Assembly: GCA_907165135.1 (NCBI GenBank)
Contig: OU015566.1
Location: 5,812,157-5,876,156 of the forward strand
Reading direction: 5' to 3'
DNA: 64,000 nucleotides
Source: Oikopleura dioica
Lineage: Eukaryota; Chordata; Appendicularia; Copelata; Oikopleuridae
How positions within the stretch are numbered: the stretch's first letter is position 1; each line of letters begins with the position of its first letter. Below, piece by piece: positions 54,800 to 64,000 of the stretch. The notes below the pieces were generated by a model that was not told the DNA's origin, searched no databases, and saw only the letters and a list, made by a program, of their open reading frames with translations. The position numbers and the translations under genes are program-made.

Positions 54800-57700
54800 A
54801 AATTTGCCATTTGACTGAGGTTTCTTTTGAGGCGCCGCTGTTTCTCGCAAATTATTTTTGTAAGAACTGTAACCGTGCCCGATTATTAAAAATCACAAAG
54901 GAACGAAAAATGAACTTGTGATATTATTTGGTGCATAAATTCGATGGATTTTGTCGTGGCTGCTGTTTTATCTCAACAAAACAATTTGCGGTTGATTTTA
55001 TCCATGCTGCATAAGTTCTGCATGATTTTTGAAGGCAAATCTATCCAAGCGATAGCAAATCTAATAAAAAGTCACTGAATATGAGTTTCAATTTAAACAA
55101 GCTCTGCCAATGTCATGTGTCGATTGAGATATACGTGTGTTTTTCTCAAATATAGTTGGTAGAGAGGTAACATCGAGATATTGAGACTATAATATAATGA
55201 TCAGTGATTATTTACAAATCGCACCTGAAATTCTACTGACAAATATGATCATTATTTTCGTCGATCTTCCAATCAGAATCATTTTTAAAGCTGGGTAACT
55301 TTGGGTCGACACTGAATATGTCGTCGAATGTCGTCGTTTCTGGCGATTAAAAAAAATAAATTTAAGAAATGAGTATGTTCTAGAAAATAATCATCGAAAT
55401 GTTTAACATATTCGATACTTTACCATGAGGCCTAAAAACTTCCAAAATGAGTTATCAATGTTATGAGCACGCGACGGGCCAGGGGCCCTTACGCACGCAA
55501 TTTGGGGTAGAGAACTTTTTTGGTTGGCGAGGCCCAACTTTAGCTTTTGCTAAAAGCAGCCGACTGTTTGGCCAAATGCAATCACTTGAATGCATTGTTT
55601 TCACAGAACTTTTTTTTTATTTGAGAATTTGAGAAAAAACTACGACATTCGACGACACTCGACGACACAGTCAGTGCGCCCCAAATCTTGAGTTTCTCCC
55701 AGAAATCGACAATATGTCTTTCTTTAGGCAAATAATGCTCTTTCTTTGATTCAAACTGGTTTAAAGATAACAAACATTTTTAATCAATGAGAACACTTTA
55801 TATCAATAGCATTTTTTATGAGATTTGTGGAAATAAAATTTGTGAACATTTTTCAGATTTTAGAGGTTTACTTGGGATACATTTTAAAAGAGAGGGTCTG
55901 AAATTTGTGGACATTTTTTGTCAATTGAAATCTTTGACTCCTAAACTTATGATCAAACATTCGGTATTGAGGCCTATTTTACATGCGAAGAGCTGTTTTT
56001 CGTCAAAAGCTAAATTTTTAATAAGATTCACGTCTTTAGCTACCTTCTTGTGTTCCTTTATAGATTATTTTTTGAAAAAATAATCAATTTTTCCTTCTCA
56101 AAAAATAATTTAAGCAAGTTCGTTGAAACATTTTTTTTTCGGAGCTCTGTATCATATTTGTGGACATTTTTCAGAAAACTCAAAGACAAAAAGTGTCCAC
56201 AAATTCCATAAATAATTGTATGCTTATAACCACGAGGCACTCTATTATCAGATGAACACTCCAATTTCTAAAGAAAAATTTTACGATAAACCAAAGTTTC
56301 TAACAAAATGGCGCCCTATCGGTGTTAACAACGGCGGGGCTTCGAAATAATTCTGTTGACAGAACCATTCTGTAGAAAACAGAACTATTCTGTTAGAGTA
56401 AAATCAGAGAATCAGTGTGCGCTTCGCGAATGTTTTTCAGAAACCTCGACAATTGAGAGTATCATGTTTTTTGACACTCTCTTTATATTTTTACCGCCGC
56501 AGTTACCTATTTCGGGCAGCAATCATGCCTCACTTAAGTTTTGTTAAAACAGAATAGTTCTGTCAGACAAAATGGTTCTGTCAAATTATTTCGAAGGCCG
56601 GCCGTTTTCAACGGTGAAAAACGATTAAAATACCTAAGCCCATTTCGGATACCAAAAAAAATATTTTATTTACTTTGAAACGGATTCTCTAGGCTCTTAG
56701 AAGCATAAAAATAAAATGATTTAATAAATTAATAAAAAAAATATTAACGAATACTAATTGTCGATAAGACAAGAATAAAAAATATCCAAATCAAGGTAGT
56801 TTTGAATTCTCCGAAAAAAATTCATCTTCCAAAAGGGGTAAATGATATCTGATCAAGCCGTTATAATTGCCGTACTTAGCATTTTTTTGCGTGGACCCTG
56901 ATAAAATTCATTATTATAACGAGCTAACGAATATTGAAAATCACATTGTTAAGCAAAATTTAATATCGACTGAAATCAAATTTTAAGTGTTTTTCATATT
57001 AAAATATAATCTTTGTTTATTTTTTGTTATATTCAGCCAACTTGAGAAGAACAACGCACTTGACCTGTGAAATCATGAAGATTTTAGCGACTCTAGAGAT
57101 TTTAAGAGGACTTCAGGAGATGTTTAGATTCGACATGTGACTAATATGATATTAAATATTGATTAACTTTAGCCCTTAAGTCAAAAAAATTAAATTTATT
57201 GTCCATGAGAATGACTATTTTAGTAATTAACAAAACAGACATTTCAAATTTAAACTTGAAAAGGCAAACGATTCGATTGGACTTAAATGGACCCAATTGA
57301 ATTCCCGGTCATACGATCAAAGCCTTCTTCGTCCAGCAGGTTGTACCGGCTCTTTTCTTTCAGCGACTTATGTAAGATATAAATTTTCTAACATTGAAAG
57401 CATTCGTATATGATTTATATTTTCATTAATTTTATGGAACATTTTTCGATCAATATTTTTTTGGTAAATTGTTTAAATTTTTGACAGTAAATCAATTATT
57501 TATCATCGACAGATAATCGCAGATTGAGTAAAAATATAATCAATTTGAGTATTTTTAAAACAAAAGATGAAGAAAATTATTTCTTAAATACCGCATTTTT
57601 AATGCAAAATTGAAAAAGAAAGCGGACGAGCTCCAACTAAATACGCGTTTTGAAGAATATTAGTCGATTTTTGGAAACACTTAGATCTGCAAAAAATGAA

Positions 57701-57999
57701 TGCTTGATAAATAATGGAAAAATTTTGTTGATTTATTAGCTTTTTTAGACTGATTTCAAGAAAAGAGAAATTTCTTATTTTTTTTTTTTGTTTATTTTGG
57801 GCATATGCTGGCTTTTGATAAGATCAGCTCGTTTTTACAAAATATACAGAGTAAATGCTAAAGATAATTTTTAAATTATTTTGACCGATTTAACTTTCAA
57901 TCAATTATTATAAAAAAAAGTCTCAGATCTGTAAAAAAGAATAAATTTCTTCATAAACAACTCTGAAAGAATAAGTAACAAAAAAACACTGTTAAGAAA
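54800..57999. other. A/T-rich, gene-poor stretch with a foldback at 56322-56625
   Basis: No coding sequence with recognisable features. A foldback element lies at about 56322-56625. Its arms contain CTTCGAAATAATTCTGTTGA and ACAGAACCATTCTG, with the complement ending CAAATTATTTCGAAG, over about 60-75 bp. TTTGTGGACATTTTT recurs near 55900 and 56155, with its complement near 56195. The early exons of the astacin at 58 kb may lie in 57050-58000 but were not identified with certainty (ATGAAGATTTTAGCGACTC at 57074 could begin a signal peptide). Confidence 0.5.
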
Positions 58000-58002
58000 T
58001 CA

Positions 58003-61000
58003 TCACTGGACGGACCTGCGAGAGGAGTAACAGCTAATTTTCCAAGATGGACATCTTTAGAAACGGGTGGCCCGATAATTGTACCGTACTTTGTTCACCA
58101 AAGCGTTGGGCATTTCGGTGGTCTTATCCGGGTAAGATATACAAAAAATATATATGGATATTCGAATATTTCTTCGGGAAATCTCATTTTGAGGGAAAAC
58201 TCGCAAAGGAGTAGAACAATCCTTTTAACTAGAATCATTAAGTGATAAGATGATTTTTCTCCTGAAATCAGATATATATTTTCGTCTTTAAAGATTTCGT
58301 AGCGGGCCAAGTTGAGTTCTAATTGTTTAAACACTCTCTTTCACATTATTATTAGTTCTTATAAAATTCAAGATAAGCAAAAATATTTCCAGTTGATTTT
58401 TCCCAGAGAATATGCCCATCTTACGCCAATAATTTCTGATGGAGCTAAGCTCCGATTTATTTTCGGAAAATAATGACATGACAGCGCAGTAATAAGGACG
58501 CTCAGAACCCTTTCTTTCTAGATTTAGCTTTCCCACTCGCTTGTTAAAAAGTTAACTTAATAAATGTGTGTTATCTACGCGTTGTCATGTTGACATTTTC
58601 AGAAATTAAGAAAAATAAGCTTTTCTCGGGAATTGAAGGAGCCCTAAGGTAAAAAAGCTTTTTGACCTGCCCCAAATCCATAAAACAACTAATTTTTTAA
58701 TTTTTTTTTGATCACGCTTTGAATTAAATATTTCAGAATTCCCTTAAATCTTTGGAGGAAGATCTTGGATGTTTCGCGATCACTGAAATATCAAACGAAG
58801 AAATTGGAACTATAGCAACAAAAGCAAAATATAAAAATGGAGTCGTTTTCATAAAAAATGTCGGATGCTTTTCGTCTGTTGGCGTCGATCCTGGTCAGCA
58901 TCATAATACAACAACTCAAGTCAACGGCGTTTATAACAGCATTACTGAGTTCGGTGTTCCAGAGGGTTGGCAAGTAATTTCTCTTGATGGTACTCTTGAT
59001 CAGCCAGATTGTACTGGAAAGAGTCCTGGCACGGTTCAACACGAAATGTTGCATGCACTTGGTGTTTTCCACGAGCATCAACGACCGGACGTTGATCTCA
59101 TGATTAATTATGACAGAACTTCGTTGCCGAAGAATCATTTTAATTATAGACCACTCAAGCATAGTGAGTGGTTTGATATGTCAAGTCCGTTTGAAGTCGA
59201 ATCAGTGATGACATATTGCTCTCGCTGTTTTCCCGGAGAAACCCAACCAGTTCTGAGTTTAAAAGGAACAGGCGAGGAGTTTGGCATGGCGTACAGAGTA
59301 ACGACGACAGATGCGATGCAAATACATCATACGTACTGCAAGACTGATCCAGAGATTGGAAAAATATTCTCGCCAAAACAAACGATAGAATGTAAATCGA
59401 AGGATAAACTCGGTTTCAGTAGAAAAATTTTTGCTGATCGACTTTGCGACAACATTCCTGACTGTGGCGGCTTTGAAGACGAGATCTCTGACGACAGGGC
59501 GCTGACAAAATGCAAGCTTCTGCAGCCAAACACTGAAAAAGGCTGCTGTGGAGCTATTAATTTTTTCAATCCTCGAACTGGACCTTTGAAATGCATAATC
59601 GATGGAGGACAATACAATAATCGTGATTTTTGGAAATGTGATGATGGAGGAGCCATTGCTTATTTGGATGGTCGATGGGCAAAATTCAATCATTGGCCAA
59701 TCAATGAATACGACAACTATGAATCATTTATCATAAGCGACGCAACTTGCCCCCCTATCAATGAACGCTGGAAAAAATGGTTTCCAGTGGGCAATCAATG
59801 GTCTTTACGACCGAACGAGTTTTCTTTATGCTTTTGGGACGGGACCGATGATCCAAACCAATGTGATGAAAAACCTTGCGATGAAAATGCTATTTGTACA
59901 GACTTACATGAGACTTACAATTGCAAATGTAATGAGTTCTACACTGGAGACGGAAAAACCTGCACGTTCATTCCAGAAATCGATGAATGCTCAGATGGAA
60001 CTCACAAGTGTGATGTTAACGCGAATTGCACTGACAATAGATATGACTACACTTGTCAATGCAAAGACGGCTTTAAAGATAATGTTGAGGTAATTTATCT
60101 TCAAACGGTATGCAAAAAAACATTTTGCATAATTTCGGGGGCGCCCTGGTTATGTCGCAGAATGTCGCCTCTTTAAGGTTTTTTTTTATAAACTGATTTT
60201 TTTTTAAAAAATTGTCTAAACGTTATTTTTCAAAAATAAACAAAGGCAAATAGGCCTAAATGTCGCCGATTGTCGCCACTTTTGCTTTTTATAAAGTAAG
60301 AAATTTTTACTGAACCTGTCAAAATAAATAGATCTTGGTAATCGACAGAGCCAAAGAAAGCGCAAGAATAGAAAAGCATAGTATTTTCATGAAACCTGCA
60401 CCATTAAAAGCCAATTAAATTCTGAACGGGTCATTCTTAATGCGTTTATCTGAAATTGTACTTATTAGCAATTAAAGCCAGATAAACAAGAAAACTTAGC
60501 GCGCTCGCAGCATGAATCATATCCCGGGAGCCAAAAATACCCAAAAAGCCCGATCGGAGCGTTTTTCCGTGGAAAGAGCACTCGGTTCTTTTGTTTATCA
60601 GCGCGTTTAGGGAAATAAGTACAGTTTCAGCTAAGCGCATTAATTATGATCTGCTCAGAATTCAATGGGCTTTTCAAAAGTTCTGGCATAAAGAAACAAA
60701 TATAAAAAACAAATCGTGTTGAGCTCTATTTTTGACTTCGGATGTTTACGCCGCTGAGGATATTCATGATGTTTTAGGGAGATGCTCCAGGAAGATCATG
60801 CGTTGCTGAGGATACTTGCTGTGATCTAATTGAAGGTAAATTTTAGTTATGAAATGTTTTTAGCAGCGTTACATGCTCAGCCGAATGTAATCTTTGCTCA
60901 ATTTGAATTTGAGATTATCTTAAAATAATCTTTTATCTTTTCTTGAATGCTCTGTCTTGAAACACATAGATATTTGAAGGAGAATAAAAAGATAAGTTTA

Positions 61001-62482
61001 TGTTTATATTTTTACACATCATTCTAGCAAAAATGTGGAGCTCAAAGCCACCGGGAAAATCGATAACATGCACTCGTCACGTGACAAAAACAATTTACGG
61101 CCGTCCAGTTTGGGATTGCGACGAAAACGATTTCACAATTCAATTTGAACCTCAATTCGATAAATTTATCCTCTTTGATAACGAGAAATTTCTTACAGAT
61201 TCATGGTTCGTGAAAACTTCTGACGGATCATGCATCGACATGGAACACGAAGAAAATGGCAGCAACGGTTTTATATCACTTGAAAAAAAATTATTTAAAT
61301 AATATCGTAAAGTAAAATTTCGTGCTGACAAAAATAATTTTTGCAATCTTAAAGCCGTCATTAAGTGTTTCATGCAAAAAGTATTCAACCTCTGTCACTA
61401 CAACAACCGAGAAGCCGACAACAACAAAGACGACGACGACAACAAAACAAACAACAAAAACCACAACAACAAAGCCAAAAACAACTACAACAACAAAAGC
61501 AACTACAAAAACAACTACAACAAAGCCGAAAACAACAACAACGACTAAGGCGACTACAAAAACAACTACAACTCAGCCAAAAACAACTACAACAACGAAA
61601 GCAACCACGAAAACGGCAACCACACAAGAAAAAACGACAACAACCGATGAAGTGCCAACGACAACAACAACCACAACTACAACAACAAGCGATGAAGAAA
61701 CAACTACAACAACAGCAAGATGTACAGCTCATGATCGCGGACATTGCTTTGCCGACCCTTGTGATTGTACAGACGATGTCATTGACGGCATAATGTAAAT
61801 TCTTATTTTTTGAGAAATATTCATACACGTAATTGCGAAATCCACAAGGCCAATAAATATTTTCAGAGCTTCCGAAAAATCTTTTATAAGCCGAAAAGCG
61901 ATGGTCCCATTGTATCTTGGAAATAATGGTTTTGTCGTTCAAGCAACGACTAAAGGAGCCACTCGAAAGGATCAGTCGTATCTGCAATGCTGGGTCATGT
62001 CTCGAGCAGTTTGTGGTCAACCAGTGCTTGATTATCTCCACAGTCACGACTACGATTTTACAGTGATGGAAAAACGAGCAAAGGGACAGAAAGGCGCGAT
62101 CACTAATTACGCAGCATTTAATGGAACCTACTATAGGGAAAACGACCCATCCGAATCAAAGAAAACACGATCTGTCACACTCGGCTTTCGGTTAAACTTC
62201 ATTTATAATCGTATAAAAATTATATAATTAAAATATAAATATTTTAATAATTTTCCTCTCAGCGCTGACAAAACGGTGAAAGACACTTCTGGAAAATGGG
62301 ATAAAGATGTGTACTACGCCGGTATTCACTTCAATAAACCTCTTCCAGATACAATTACAATTGACGACGTTTACAATTGCTTCGTCGGAGCTAAACCAGT
62401 GACGATCAAGCCTGGAAAGGGAATCGACATGACATGTGACTACACCAAGTGCGTCGGAGAACAAGTCAAAGTGGGTTTCTAA
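58003..62482 (+). CDS. Astacin metalloprotease with EGF domains and Thr-rich linker (astacin 2)
   Basis: Recognised exons: about 58003-58131, 58737-60089, 60778-60835, 61028-61267, about 61355-61794, 61867-62190 and 62263-62482. The protease has HEMLHALGVFHEHQRPDVD and SVMTY. LDLa-like and two EGF modules follow (CDEKPCDENAICTDL, DECSDGTHKCDVNANC), then an unknown domain (SITCTRHVTKTIYGRPVWDC). A Thr/Lys linker of about 110 residues comes next (EKPTTTKTTTTTKQTTK and on). The C-terminal domain (SYLQCWVMSRAVCGQPVLD, DVYNCFVGAKPVTI) is not ZP-like, unlike astacin 1. The join into the Thr-rich exon is off by one in phase with the GT at 61268, so an unseen splice or a lesion is possible. The signal and prodomain exons are unresolved. 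Confidence 0.75.
60090..60777 (+). other. Large intron of astacin 2
   Basis: 688-nt intron, far longer than its neighbours, between the second EGF domain and the exon beginning GDAPGRSCVAEDTCC. The equivalent astacin 1 intron is 72 nt. It probably contains inserted repeat DNA, but no terminal repeats were recognised. Confidence 0.5.
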
Positions 62483-63575
62483 GCCAATTTTTTAACGAAA
62501 ATCGAGATGACAAGAGATCTCAAAAAAAACAAACCTGTACCGAGATGACAAGATATCTCCCTTTTTATTGTTTAAATCAACGACTGCATGTTAGGAATTT
62601 TTGAATAAAGCCAACGAACACTTTTTGACTCAAAATCCTCTTGTTTTTTTACAAAGTCAATTATCTCTAACGTCATTGCTCTTATTTTAAGAGCCCGTCA
62701 ATAATTGAAAACTGAAAATGAACAGTGGATAATTTGATTGAGTTGGAAAAGTTACTTCAAGGCCTCGTTACCCACTCCAGGACTCGGCAAGCGCCGCTTA
62801 TTTCTCTAAAAAAATAAAGATCTCTTTTTTTTAATAGGGCCTCGCTAAGTAACGCTGTAAAATAGAATGAATTTAGATTAAAACGGTTTTAAGCTCTCGC
62901 CAAAGTGAGTTTGCGAATTATCTTTCCTTTTAAAAATCATTATTAAGTAATTTGGTACTTGTAAATCTGAAAAATTAACCTGAAAAACGTGTGTCACAAG
63001 TAAATCACCTAGTAAACCGCAATGTTTTAACAAACCAAAAGCCAATTAAAAAATGACGAGGCTTACTCGTGAATTGCACTTCCAGTTCTTCTTTTCGGAA
63101 CTCGAATAAATTCAAAGAGGGAGAAATCCAGCGATTATGTGGTCAAATTCCATCAAAGAATTAGTGGTTGAGATTCGATTCGAGTTCTTTTTGGAAAGTG
63201 ATTTTTAAGATTTCTATTTGTCCTAGATCTTTTATAAATAAAAGCAAAATAATTTCAAAAGTATTTTTTTTTGTAAAATTTTAAGATTTTAAAAGAAAAA
63301 ATTTCAGTTTTAAAATTATCTACTTTATTATTTTTTTCGTTATTACGATTCATCATAATTCTGAACATCTGCCGGTATTACTTCTTGTCGTGTCGCTTTT
63401 TTGACTAGGCATTGCACCTTTGACATGATATAGCGTTTTTTTTTCGCGCAAAGGTCACGGTCAATCCTGCGCGATGGCGCTGGTGAGCTCGTGCGCGCCG
63501 CGTCATAAAAGTTTCACGATAAGATTCCCGGCTGTACCTCTTGTAAAACGTGATAGAGAAACAAAACCCTCCAAA
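62483..63575. repeat. Spacer with second copy of the 225-bp repeat (62986-63211)
   Basis: Copy 2 of the repeat at 52558-52783, same orientation, about 10.4 kb away. The rest is A/T-rich with no gene. Confidence 0.7.
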
Positions 63576-63880
63576 ATGAAGCTAAGCTCCGTTTTTATAC
63601 TTTTCTCCAATGCGGAAGGAATGAAAGACCCAGTAACTCCAAATTGGCGGACGGATAGAAAACAAGTCAGCGAAAAGAAAGCGCGAAAAATCGCAGAGAA
63701 TTTAGAACTTTTTCAAAAGAATTACAAAGCATTCAACAGACAGAAGCCGAAGAAAGACAGAACGACGATTCTCGAATTCTGGAATTTCGAAATGCCCTTT
63801 TTGAAGAAAATTCCAGAGAAATGCGGAGGATGCTGGCTTACGAACGATAGAAATTTCGAATATGAAGGGAAAGGGGTTGA
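63576..63880 (+). CDS. 5' part of a secreted protein, unknown
   Basis: ATG 63576 opens a signal-peptide-like start (MKLSSVFILFSNAEG) followed by about 85 charged residues (KARKIAENLELFQKNYKAFN, CGGCWLTNDRNFEYEGKG). The frame then runs into poly-T and poly-A repeats, so the exon probably ends near 63880. A CATAAAA sequence lies about 70 nt upstream. Family not recognised; the gene likely continues past the window. Confidence 0.45.
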
Positions 63881-64000
63881 AATTTTTTTTTTCAAAAAAA
63901 TGCCAGAATTGAAATTTTTTCTCAAAAAAATATCTAAAATTGAAATTTCTTTCAAAAAATAAATTCTAGCATTGAAATTTTTTTCCAAAAAAAAAATCTT
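63880..64000 (+). repeat. Short tandem repeat of ATTGAAATTTTTTTTCAAAA
   Basis: Four degenerate units of about 30 nt, each a near-palindrome of GAAATTTTTT and a run of A, reach the window end. Confidence 0.65.

Noticed and set aside
61385-62047. Minus-strand Cys-rich open frame opposite the Thr-rich linker of astacin 2
   Set aside because: It is the antisense shadow of ACA/ACC Thr codons, giving artificial Cys runs.
1-64000. CRISPR arrays or bacterial operons
   Set aside because: No regularly spaced direct repeats with unique spacers; spliceosomal introns show nuclear eukaryotic DNA.

Overview
The window reads as nuclear DNA of a small, gene-dense chordate, most likely a larvacean tunicate (Oikopleura-like). 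This is inferred from very short GT-AG introns (mostly 38-60 nt), tightly packed genes on both strands, TTAGGG-type telomere hexamers, and a gene set with a Pax paired-box gene, an FGF, a chitin synthase, astacins and many secreted modular proteins. No bacterial or viral gene set is seen. Exon joins given here were deduced by eye from splice sites, reading frame and comparison of paralogues inside the window.

Layout. 1-5.3 kb: minus-strand exons of a possible Argonaute-like protein with an RGG-rich exon upstream, simple repeats, then an FGF-like gene. 5.3-10.7 kb: palindromic repeats, two tandem type II membrane C-type-lectin-like genes, a small minus-strand gene and an EGF-domain membrane protein. 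11-15.7 kb: a small protein ending in a CaaX-like motif and a long minus-strand Cys-rich/kelch-like secreted gene. 15.9-21.2 kb: a 946-bp foldback transposon, an intronless unknown gene, a GnT-IV (MGAT4)-like glycosyltransferase broken by one in-frame stop, and two TTAA-flanked foldbacks. 21.4-25.7 kb (minus): a second kelch-like gene and a Ly6-domain mucin-type membrane protein. 26.7-30.2 kb: astacin-EGF-mucin-ZP protein. 31.2-36.6 kb: a core-2 GlcNAc-transferase-like gene carrying a MITE in an exon, a third kelch-like gene, and a pancreatic-type lipase. 37-41.6 kb: an intronless Pax3/7-like gene, a shortened copy of the Ly6 gene, and a CUB protein. 42-46.5 kb: a cytochrome P450 and a chitin synthase in divergent arrangement. 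46.6-52.1 kb: a multi-EGF type II membrane protein and two tandem Cys-rich/lectin-like secreted proteins, the second with a frameshift. 52.1-57.9 kb: repeat-rich, gene-poor DNA. 58-62.5 kb: a second astacin. 63.5 kb: start of a secreted protein.

The unifying theme is extracellular matrix and secretion. A Cys-rich module is combined with kelch-like repeats in one gene and with paired lectin-like repeats in two others. Two astacins share a front half but end in different C-terminal domains. Glycosyltransferases (MGAT4, GCNT, chitin synthase) and a lipase accompany them, and the locus also holds a Pax3/7-like regulator. Young transposons with 8-bp target duplications have landed in coding exons, and the sequence offers possible ways of splicing them out.
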